Origin: Pseudomonadales bacterium
GTDB lineage: Bacteria > Pseudomonadota > Gammaproteobacteria > Steroidobacterales > Steroidobacteraceae
NCBI GenBank assembly: GCA_020442965.1
Contig: JAGRJB010000057.1
Coordinates: 1-5,212, forward strand
DNA: 5,212 nucleotides
Direction of reading: 5' to 3'
Shown piece by piece: positions 1-5,212 of the stretch (position 1 is its first letter; every line of letters begins with the position of its first letter). Below the pieces are notes generated by a model. That model was given only the letters and a program-made list of their open reading frames with translations. It was not told the DNA's origin and did no database searches. The position numbers and the translations under genes were made by a program.

Positions 1-1512
1 GGGCCGATGCCGCAGACGCGTTTCGTCACCAAGAAGGCGCTTGCTTTGGGCCATAAGGCCATCGTCGTCATCAACAAGATCGATCGTCCTGGCGCGCGAC
101 CCGACTGGGTGGTGGACCAGACTTTCGATCTTTTCGACAAGTTGGGTGCTACCGACCAACAACTCGACTTCCCGGTCATCTACACCTCAGCGCTCGAGGG
201 CTGGGCGAGTACGGATCACATGCGTCGCGAGCCTGATATGCGTGCGCTTTACGAAGCGATCCTGCAATTCGTGCCGGAGCCACCTTGTGAGCTCGACGCG
301 CCCTTGCAATTGCAAATCTCGACGCTCGACTACAATTCCTACGTCGGCCGCATTGGTATCGGTCGAGTGCGACGGGGCACCGTACGGGCTGGCCAGACCG
401 TTGCCCTGCGCGATGGCGCGGCTGATCGCGGCACCGCCAAAATCGTGCAGGTACTGAGCTTCAAGGGTTTGCAGCGAGTTCCGGTCGAATCGGCTGTCGC
501 CGGCGACATCGTCGCCATCACCGGCATGAACGACGTCAATATCGGGCTGACCATTTGCGACCCTTTGGCACCGGTCGGGTTACCGCCGATCGCGGTGGAC
601 GAACCGACGCTGGTGATGACGTTTCAAGTCAACACGTCGCCGATGGCGGGGCGCGAAGGCAAGTACGTCACCAGCCGTCAGATCCGCGAACGTTTGCAGC
701 GCGAGTTGCAGAGCAACGTCGCCTTGCGCGTCGACGAGACCGCCGATGCCGACGTGTTTCGCGTCTCCGGGCGTGGCGAATTGCATTTGACCGTCCTGAT
801 CGAGACGATGCGCCGCGAAGGCTACGAGCTCGCGGTCGGCAAGCCGCAAGTATTGACGAAAGTGGTGGATGGCGAGGAACAGGAGCCCTTCGAAGCACTC
901 ACCATCGATGTCGAAGAAACCCACCAGGGCGGCGTGATGGAAGCCCTGGGGTCGCGCCGCGCCGAAATGCGCGACCTAACGACGGACGGTCGCGGCCGTG
1001 TGCGGATCGAATACCGCGTACCAGCGCGCGGGCTGATTGGCTTTCAAAACGAATTCATGAATCTCACTCGCGGCACGGGTCTCATGAGTCATATCTTCGA
1101 CGGCTATGGGGTCGTCAAAGGCGATATTCCCGAGCGCCACAATGGCGTACTGATCAGCAACGAGAACGGTGTCGCGGTGGCCTATGCGCTGTTTTCACTA
1201 CAGGATCGCGGCAAGTTGTTTGCCTCGCATGGCGATCCAGTCTACGAGGGCATGATCATCGGTATCCACAGCCGCGAGAACGATCTCGTCGTCAATCCGA
1301 TCAAGACCAAGAAACTCACCAACGTCCGCGCCTCGGGCAAGGATGACGCGCTGCTTTTGACGACCCCCATCGCTGTCACGCTGGAGTATGCGGTCGAATT
1401 CATTGCAGACGACGAGCTCGTCGAGGTCACCCCACAATCCATCCGCATCCGCAAGCGGCGCCTGCAGGAACACGAGCGCAAACGGGCGTCGCGTGCGGAA
1501 GACGCCGCCTAA
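1..1512 (+). CDS. typA: Ribosome-associated GTPase TypA/BipA (5'-truncated by window edge)
   Basis: TypA/BipA is an EF-G-like translational GTPase that binds the 70S ribosome and supports 50S assembly and growth at low temperature or under stress (family knowledge). The reading frame is open from base 1 and opens with [17 protein letters not shown], which lies inside the family's G domain. So about 100 residues (P-loop, switch I, DTPGH) lie upstream, and the ATG at base 7 is not the start. Visible parts, numbered from base 1: G4 motif NKID at residues 25-28 (bases 73-84) followed by [10 protein letters not shown]5-like SAL at 63-65 (bases 187-195); EF-Tu domain-II-like barrel from about 100 ([14 protein letters not shown]); EF-G III-like domain with [12 protein letters not shown] and VSGRGELHL; domain V with [12 protein letters not shown] and [10 protein letters not shown]; and the TypA-specific C-terminal domain ([46 protein letters not shown]). 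The stop is TAA at 1510. The 503 codons visible fit a family length of about 600-610. Nothing looks damaged. Confidence 0.98.
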   Translation, partial: GPMPQTRFVTKKALALGHKAIVVINKIDRPGARPDWVVDQTFDLFDKLGATDQQLDFPVIYTSALEGWASTDHMRREPDMRALYEAILQFVPEPPCELDAPLQLQISTLDYNSYVGRIGIGRVRRGTVRAGQTVALRDGAADRGTAKIVQVLSFKGLQRVPVESAVAGDIVAITGMNDVNIGLTICDPLAPVGLPPIAVDEPTLVMTFQVNTSPMAGREGKYVTSRQIRERLQRELQSNVALRVDETADADVFRVSGRGELHLTVLIETMRREGYELAVGKPQVLTKVVDGEEQEPFEALTIDVEETHQGGVMEALGSRRAEMRDLTTDGRGRVRIEYRVPARGLIGFQNEFMNLTRGTGLMSHIFDGYGVVKGDIPERHNGVLISNENGVAVAYALFSLQDRGKLFASHGDPVYEGMIIGIHSRENDLVVNPIKTKKLTNVRASGKDDALLLTTPIAVTLEYAVEFIADDELVEVTPQSIRIRKRRLQEHERKRASRAEDAA

Positions 1513-1530
1513 CGGCTAACGCTCGATGGC

Positions 1531-1550
1531 GGTGTGATGCGAATCACACC
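1531..1550. promoter_or_regulatory. Perfect palindrome matching CRP/Clp/Vfr site; also a GNRA hairpin
   Basis: The 8-base arm GGTGTGAT (1531-1538) and its exact complement ATCACACC (1543-1550) flank GCGA. The core reads TGTGA-N6-TCACA (1533-1548), which is the consensus for the CRP/FNR-superfamily regulators CRP, Clp and Vfr. It starts 19 bases after the typA stop, and its centre (1540.5) is 34.5 bases before the ATG at 1575. As RNA it would form an 8-bp hairpin closed by GCGA, a GNRA tetraloop, but no T-run follows on either strand, so it is not a standard intrinsic terminator. It is too close to the downstream ATG for ordinary class I or II activation from that start. Repression of the downstream gene, or a 3'-end role for the typA mRNA, fits the spacing better. 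The match is seen directly; binding is inferred. Confidence 0.5.
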
Positions 1551-1574
1551 AGACTGGGCGCAGGCGGCGGCACT

Positions 1575-3026
1575 ATGTCGTCAAGCATGGCTGGCACATA
1601 CTCAACAACGTTAGCGACAGCGGGCGGCACCGGATCGCACCCGTTTGATGCAGCACTCGCCGACAGTCGGCTGCTCGCCTGGGGCCGGCCGGTTCTCGCG
1701 CTCGTGGCGCGCCGGTGGCAGGTCTTGCTGGTGGGTGCGATCGCCATCGCGGCGGCGAACTTGCTGTCACCCCATCTCGCGTTCGGCAGCCTCGTGTTGG
1801 GGTCTGGCATCGTGCCGCGGCTCGTCGACTGGCTCATTGGGCTGACCACCGGTTCCTTCGTATTCGCCGCGAGCTATGCGGCGCTCGCCAGGCGCGAAGG
1901 CGTGGCATATGGCATTGCACACGTTGAACCGTGGCAGTCGCTACCGCTGCGAGGCTTGCTGCTGGCATTGATCTGGTCCGCCGTCGCCTTGGTCGTCGGG
2001 CTGATCGCATTGCTCCTCGGCTTCTCGATCATCAAGATGTTAGGTGGCGTCCCCGGCGGGCGCGGGGGTCTCGGAGCGCTGCTGGCCCTCGGCCTCTACG
2101 CGCTGTACATAGTGCCGGCCCTCCTGTTTCTATTGGCCCCGTTGTGGGCTGGTATGTGGCTACGCTACAACTTGTCCTTCGCACGCATCGTACGGACTGA
2201 CGAGAGTGCCTGGACGGCGTTCCGCCTTGCATGGCAGCGCGTGTCCGCGGAGAACTGGCGCTATTTCTCGCATTCCTATCTCGTCATGTTGGCGATTGCC
2301 GCGCTTGCGCTGCTGGCACTCTGGCTGCAGCTCGGCGCATCGAATCTGGTGACCGCAGCGATCTCCACCGCCCTCGTGATGATCGCGCTGATGATCTCGG
2401 TAGCCGTGACGTTCGTGATTGAACGTGTGTACGATCCTTCGCTCGGTCTCCAACTGGGCGAGACGTCGAATCCACCTGGTGCAGCATCAGCGCCTATCGA
2501 GACACCGCCCGCGCCGATGCCAGCCGCAGCGACCGTGGCACCGGGTGCACAGGAGCCGCTCAGCACTGCCGAGTTCGTCAGACTCATGGCGGCACCTGGC
2601 CGGGATCCGCGCGAAGTGCGCACGCTGCTCGGTCGCTGCGTCGACAAATCGGCCGCACTCACTGCAATACGCCCGAGCATTCTCTCGTTAGCCCAAAGCA
2701 CGCGCGTCGCCGAAGCGATTGTTCTCGCGGAGGCTGCCCTGACCCAAGACGCCCGATTTTTCGCGGCCGATCCTGATGCGATCATGCCGCTGGCCAAACG
2801 TCTGGCAGCCGGCGGCCGCACCGACCTCGCCATGCGGGTGTTGCAGCCCTTCGTACGCGACGAGCGGAGCCACCAACTTCATCTGACGGCGGCTCTCTTC
2901 GCCGCCCATTTGCTGGCCCAGGCGCTAAACAAGCCGGCGGCTGCCAGACAGTTTCTCATCAACCTCAAGAAGCTCTACCCGCACGAACCGCTGATCGATC
3001 AGCAGCTCAAGCGCCTGCCGACCTGA
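1575..3026 (+). CDS. Unrecognised polytopic membrane protein with C-terminal TPR-like domain
   Basis: I do not recognise this 483-residue protein as a named family. Residues 1-45 are soluble with no signal peptide. They are followed by about six hydrophobic stretches, near 48-65, 70-104 (possibly two), 127-153, 165-196, 234-256 and 258-282, with a Gly-rich loop at 157-167 (VPGGRGGLG). A conserved-looking amphipathic loop (residues 197-232, rich in R/W/Y) separates the fourth and fifth stretches. A Pro/Ala-rich linker (about 297-327) leads to a soluble all-helical tail (328-483). Its A-rich helices and ending (AARQFLINLKKLYPHEPLID) look like degenerate tetratricopeptide repeats. The likely topology is an inner-membrane anchor carrying an interaction module. 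The ATG at 1575 gives the longest frame; upstream AGGCGG (1562-1567) is only a weak ribosome site. ATG 1587 and GTG 1704 are in-frame alternatives. The stop is TGA at 3024. It follows typA after 62 bases, so co-transcription is possible. The ORF is certain; the function is unknown. Confidence 0.88.
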   Translation: MSSSMAGTYSTTLATAGGTGSHPFDAALADSRLLAWGRPVLALVARRWQVLLVGAIAIAAANLLSPHLAFGSLVLGSGIVPRLVDWLIGLTTGSFVFAASYAALARREGVAYGIAHVEPWQSLPLRGLLLALIWSAVALVVGLIALLLGFSIIKMLGGVPGGRGGLGALLALGLYALYIVPALLFLLAPLWAGMWLRYNLSFARIVRTDESAWTAFRLAWQRVSAENWRYFSHSYLVMLAIAALALLALWLQLGASNLVTAAISTALVMIALMISVAVTFVIERVYDPSLGLQLGETSNPPGAASAPIETPPAPMPAAATVAPGAQEPLSTAEFVRLMAAPGRDPREVRTLLGRCVDKSAALTAIRPSILSLAQSTRVAEAIVLAEAALTQDARFFAADPDAIMPLAKRLAAGGRTDLAMRVLQPFVRDERSHQLHLTAALFAAHLLAQALNKPAAARQFLINLKKLYPHEPLIDQQLKRLPT

Positions 3027-3037
3027 GCAATCGATCC

Positions 3038-3074
3038 ATTCCCGGCGCCGCCATTGGAGTGCCGCGGCCGGAAT
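3038..3074 (+). other. Imperfect stem-loop after the membrane/TPR gene
   Basis: ATTCCCGGC (3038-3046) can pair with GCCGGAAT (3067-3074) in eight base pairs, with one bulged C and a 20-base loop. It begins 12 bases after the stop at 3026, where a terminator would be expected. Only a couple of T residues follow, so it is not a convincing intrinsic terminator. In GC-rich DNA a stem like this can occur by chance. Confidence 0.2.
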
Positions 3075-3135
3075 TTGCTGGCAAACTCTCTGCAGGCGCG
3101 CACCAGTTGCGGGGTCCGCCGAACACGGGCGAGCT

Positions 3136-3142
3136 AGGGAAG
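3136..3142 (+). promoter_or_regulatory. Shine-Dalgarno sequence for the exported TPR gene
   Basis: AGGGAAG sits five bases before the ATG at 3148. It is the clearest purine-rich ribosome site in the window and supports that start, which also gives an intact signal peptide. I see no convincing sigma-70 -35/-10 pair in the 121-base gap (3027-3147). Confidence 0.55.
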
Positions 3143-3147
3143 TCTGC

Positions 3148-3882
3148 ATGCGACATTTTTTTCTGGTCTTGATACTGGCGACGCTCACTGCTCCGATAGC
3201 GATTGCCGCTGACTCCGCAACGCTGCAACAATCTGCCACCGCCGCCTATCTGCGAGCCGATGGGATCGCACTACAGTCGTTAGCAACCGACGTACAGGCC
3301 TGGCGAACGACCGGCGATCGAGACGAACGCTACACCGCTGCCTACGTGGCGTTCCGCCAAACCCAACTCGCAGCGGTCGCCGAAGACAAGCAACGGCTAC
3401 GAACATCTGGCGAGCAGTGTGTCGCGGCGAGCGCCGCCGCGATTCAGACAGATGAACGATACGCCGAGGCTCATGCGCTGCAGGCCGCCTGTTACGGCTA
3501 TCTCGCCACGCTCGGTGGCTTCGGTGCAATTTCGTCGGGCCGCAAGAGTGGCAAAGCGATGGATGTCGCGTTGGCGCTGGCGCCGCGCAATCCGCGCGTC
3601 ATACTGATAGACGCCCTGGGGCTCGCCTTCCGGCCCAGATTCGTGGGCGGCGACAAGACCAAAGCCTACCAACGCTGCCGCGAGGCCGCATCCGTGTTCG
3701 ACGCCTCCCGGGCGACGGTGGCGACCCCTGATTGGGGCGCGCCCGAATCCTGGTACTGGGTCGGCCGCGGTGCCGAGAATGCGGGCGATGCAACGGCTGC
3801 TCGTCAAGCCTATGAACGGGCTCTGGCACTCGCGAACGACTTCGCGGCTGCACGCCGACGTCTTGCGACGCTGACCCACTAA
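3148..3882 (+). CDS. Exported tetratricopeptide-repeat protein
   Basis: This is a 244-residue protein with a classic Sec signal peptide: MRH, a hydrophobic core (residues 4-19, [16 protein letters not shown]), and a likely cleavage after the AIA ending at residue 20. The mature part is almost all helical. Residues 108-180 match the style of a family of secreted TPR proteins, with a [20 protein letters not shown] block (131-150) and an [14 protein letters not shown] block (161-173; usual form TPxxFGGGxEKA). The last repeat (about 201-234) is a near-canonical [23 protein letters not shown] followed by YERALAL. TPRs bind partner proteins and there is no catalytic motif, so a periplasmic scaffold or adaptor role is the most that can be inferred. 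Two cysteines (91 and 115) in the mature part could form a disulfide. A third, at 177, would be left free. The stop is TAA at 3880, only 17 bases before the PPIase gene, which suggests an operon. Export and the TPR fold are well supported; the function is unknown. Confidence 0.9.
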   Translation: MRHFFLVLILATLTAPIAIAADSATLQQSATAAYLRADGIALQSLATDVQAWRTTGDRDERYTAAYVAFRQTQLAAVAEDKQRLRTSGEQCVAASAAAIQTDERYAEAHALQAACYGYLATLGGFGAISSGRKSGKAMDVALALAPRNPRVILIDALGLAFRPRFVGGDKTKAYQRCREAASVFDASRATVATPDWGAPESWYWVGRGAENAGDATAARQAYERALALANDFAAARRRLATLTH

Positions 3883-3899
3883 CCACTGGGGCGGAAACA

Positions 3900-4847
3900 A
3901 TGGCGTGCCTCGCGAATCTTACCTGTCAACGAATCGTGGCGACGATCGCCGCCCTTGGCTACGCCTGTATCGCACTGGCAGCCGCACCATCCGCGAGTCC
4001 ACCGGCGCGACTCAGGACGACGGATGCGATCGTCGCAAGCGCGCAACGAAGCGATTGGCGTGCTAACGACCTCGACAATACGCTCTATCTGCAGCTCGAT
4101 ACCGGTCGCGTCGTCATGGAGCTCGCGCCGCGTTTTGCGCCAGCGCATGTCGCTAACATCAAGAAGCTCGTCGCTGCGCAATACTTCGACGGCCTTGCGA
4201 TAGCGCGGGTGCAGGACAATTTCGTCGTGCAGTGGGGTGACCCGGATGGCAAACGCTCCACCGGCGCTGCGGCACGAACGCTGCGCGCCGAATTCGATCG
4301 GGCCGATACGGCCGACCTGCCTTTCAACCAGCTGCCCGATCGCGACGGCTACGCCGCGCAGGTGGGGTTCTCCGAGAGCTTTCCCGCTGCGCGCGACCGA
4401 AACACCCACCGCGCCTGGCTTACCCACTGCTATGCCACACTGGGCGTGGGCCGCGACAATGCCGCTGACAGCGGTGGCGGCACCGAACTCTATGTCGTCA
4501 TCGGTCACGCGCCGCGGCAACTCGACCGCAATGTCACCGTCGTCGGGCGGGTGCTGCAGGGCATCGAATTGTTATCGTCGTTACCGCGCGGCACAGCGGC
4601 GATGGGCATGTACGAAACGCCCGCACAACGGATTCCGATTCGCTCCATCCGGCTCGCGAGCAACGTGCCACCGGAACAACGCACCTCGCTCGAAATCCTG
4701 CGGACCGACACTGCAACGTTTCAGGAGCTGATCGAATCGCGGCGCAATCGCCCCGACGCGTGGTATATCAACCGCAGTGGCTATATCGATTTGTGCAACG
4801 TACCGATCCCGGTACGACAAACGACAGCCAAGCAAGCGCCGCGCTGA
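3900..4847 (+). CDS. Exported cyclophilin-type peptidyl-prolyl cis-trans isomerase
   Basis: This 315-residue protein has a Sec-type leader (hydrophobic 12-29, likely cleavage in the LAAAP stretch at 26-30), so it should act in the periplasm on prolyl bonds of folding proteins. The cyclophilin domain runs from about residue 61 to 252. It opens with [20 protein letters not shown] and [10 protein letters not shown]; then [23 protein letters not shown] (95-117) carries the counterparts of catalytic Arg (R103), Phe (F108) and Gln (Q111). [10 protein letters not shown] (195-204) and [18 protein letters not shown] (208-225) match the later strands. Departures from typical cyclophilins are the His before Arg replaced by Ala, GG replaced by WG at 112-113, a long insertion (118-175), and a C-terminal tail after about 252. 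That tail ends in a Cys-containing, Tyr-rich stretch ([17 protein letters not shown], 289-305). Upstream GGGGCGGA (3887-3894) may serve as the ribosome site. The stop is TGA at 4845, one base before the modB GTG. The family is confident; catalytic activity is likely but unproven. Confidence 0.92.
   Translation: MACLANLTCQRIVATIAALGYACIALAAAPSASPPARLRTTDAIVASAQRSDWRANDLDNTLYLQLDTGRVVMELAPRFAPAHVANIKKLVAAQYFDGLAIARVQDNFVVQWGDPDGKRSTGAAARTLRAEFDRADTADLPFNQLPDRDGYAAQVGFSESFPAARDRNTHRAWLTHCYATLGVGRDNAADSGGGTELYVVIGHAPRQLDRNVTVVGRVLQGIELLSSLPRGTAAMGMYETPAQRIPIRSIRLASNVPPEQRTSLEILRTDTATFQELIESRRNRPDAWYINRSGYIDLCNVPIPVRQTTAKQAPR
4799..4816. repeat. Perfect 7-bp inverted repeat in the 3' end of the PPIase gene
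   Basis: CGTACCG (4799-4805) and CGGTACG (4810-4816) are exact complements around the loop ATCC. The repeat lies inside the last 50 bases of the PPIase frame and ends 32 bases before the modB GTG. It could be an RNA hairpin affecting modB translation, or a protein-binding palindrome. It does not resemble the AT-rich ModE operator. It may be chance, since it encodes an ordinary VPIPVR stretch. Confidence 0.3.
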
Positions 4848-4848
4848 C

Positions 4849-5212
4849 GTGCTCGAACCCGCAGAATGGGAAGCCCTGACGCTGTCGCTGCGCATCGCGC
4901 TCCGCAGTGTCGTGATAGGCCTCCCGCTGGCCATTCTCGTAGCGACCTTGCTCGCACGCGGCAAGTTCTTTGGTCGGCTGCTGCTCGATGCGCTGGTACA
5001 TCTGCCCCTCGTGCTCCCGCCGGTCGTCGTTGGATATCTGCTGCTCGTGCTGTTTGGCGTACACGGTCCAATCGGCGCCTGGCTCGAAAACACGTTCAAT
5101 GTGCGGCTCGCCTTCACGACGGCGGGCGCCGCGCTGGCAACCGCCGTCATGGCGTTTCCGTTGATGGTCCGCTCCATTCGCATATCTCTCGAAGCAATCG
5201 ACCGCGGGCTCG
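4849..5212 (+). CDS. modB: Molybdate ABC transporter permease ModB (3'-truncated by window edge)
   Basis: ModB is the inner-membrane channel subunit of the ModABC molybdate importer, which feeds molybdenum cofactor synthesis. The frame begins at GTG 4849 as (M)LEPAEWEALTLSLRIALRS, the normal ModB opening (xxWxALxLSLxxA); no in-frame ATG or GTG is seen close upstream. The first 121 residues of about 225-230 are visible. Hydrophobic segments lie near 14-36, 49-70 and 88-107. Family hallmarks are LLARGKFFGRLLLDALVHLP (34-53), LVLPPVVVGYLLL (54-66), FGVHGPIGAWLE (69-80) and AVMAFPLMVRSIRISLEAID (99-118). The EAA loop that contacts the ModC ATPase lies just beyond the window. There is one base between the PPIase stop and this start and no clear Shine-Dalgarno sequence, so translation is probably coupled to the PPIase gene. 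CysT/CysW (sulfate) permeases are related, but the wording fits ModB better. Confidence 0.95.
   Translation, partial: MLEPAEWEALTLSLRIALRSVVIGLPLAILVATLLARGKFFGRLLLDALVHLPLVLPPVVVGYLLLVLFGVHGPIGAWLENTFNVRLAFTTAGAALATAVMAFPLMVRSIRISLEAIDRGL

Noticed and set aside
7..9. ATG at base 7 as the typA start
   Set aside because: The frame is open to base 1, and the sequence there matches the middle of the family's G domain, so the true start is about 100 codons upstream of the window.
304..315. Perfect 12-base palindrome TTGCAATTGCAA inside typA
   Set aside because: It encodes Leu-Gln-Leu-Gln in a conserved typA stretch, and the repeated codons explain the symmetry.
555..1346. 263-codon + strand frame overlapping typA
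   Set aside because: It is an Arg-rich shadow of typA in another frame; typA is unmistakable here.
1531..1550. Intrinsic terminator for typA
   Set aside because: The stem is perfect, but AGACTGGGCG follows with no T-run and there is none on the opposite strand, so I list it as a regulatory palindrome or hairpin instead.
2276..2833. 185-codon open frame on the minus strand
   Set aside because: It is antisense to the membrane/TPR gene, is low-complexity and Ser/Ala/Arg-rich, and shows no family features.
3900..3989. Lipoprotein signal for the PPIase (Cys at residue 23)
   Set aside because: The residues before the Cys are G-Y-A, not a proper lipobox (Leu at -3 is missing), so an ordinary Sec signal peptide is more likely.
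3879..4520. 213-codon open frame on the minus strand
   Set aside because: It lies entirely opposite the clear cyclophilin gene and the product has no recognisable domain. Long antisense frames are expected in GC-rich coding DNA.
4581..5183. 200-codon open frame on the minus strand across the PPIase-modB junction
   Set aside because: It is antisense to two confidently identified genes, is Ser/Arg/Thr-rich, and has no motif.

Overview
This is a GC-rich window (roughly 60-65% by eye) in which every recognisable gene lies on the + strand. It looks like chromosomal DNA of a proteobacterium. A gammaproteobacterium is my best guess, from the TypA and ModB wording and a perfect CRP-type palindrome. 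That placement is an inference and I cannot name a genus.

Layout: (1) Bases 1-1512 hold the 3' five-sixths of typA/bipA, a ribosome-associated translational GTPase; its start lies before the window. (2) A 62-base gap contains a perfect 20-base palindrome (1531-1550) that is both a TGTGA-N6-TCACA CRP/Clp/Vfr-type site and a GNRA-capped hairpin. (3) Bases 1575-3026 encode an unrecognised 483-residue protein: about six membrane segments, a Pro/Ala linker, then a soluble helical TPR-like tail. (4) A 121-base gap holds a weak hairpin, a short palindrome and a good Shine-Dalgarno sequence. (5) Bases 3148-3882 encode an exported TPR protein. (6) Bases 3900-4847 encode an exported, divergent cyclophilin-type peptidyl-prolyl isomerase. 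(7) Bases 4849-5212 hold the 5' half of modB, the molybdate ABC transporter permease, with a GTG start.

Genes 5 to 7 are separated by only 17 and 1 bases and probably form one transcription unit. In it, two predicted periplasmic proteins (TPR and PPIase) lead directly into the molybdate importer permease. The gene expected just before modB is modA, which encodes the periplasmic binding protein, and it is not in this window. Whether the TPR and PPIase proteins are connected to molybdate uptake or periplasmic molybdoenzyme maturation, or are merely co-transcribed, cannot be told from the sequence.

I see no mobile element, CRISPR array, tRNA, rRNA or phage gene. No clearly new system is present. 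The points most worth checking are the CRP-like palindrome, the PPIase-modB junction and the unrecognised membrane/TPR protein.
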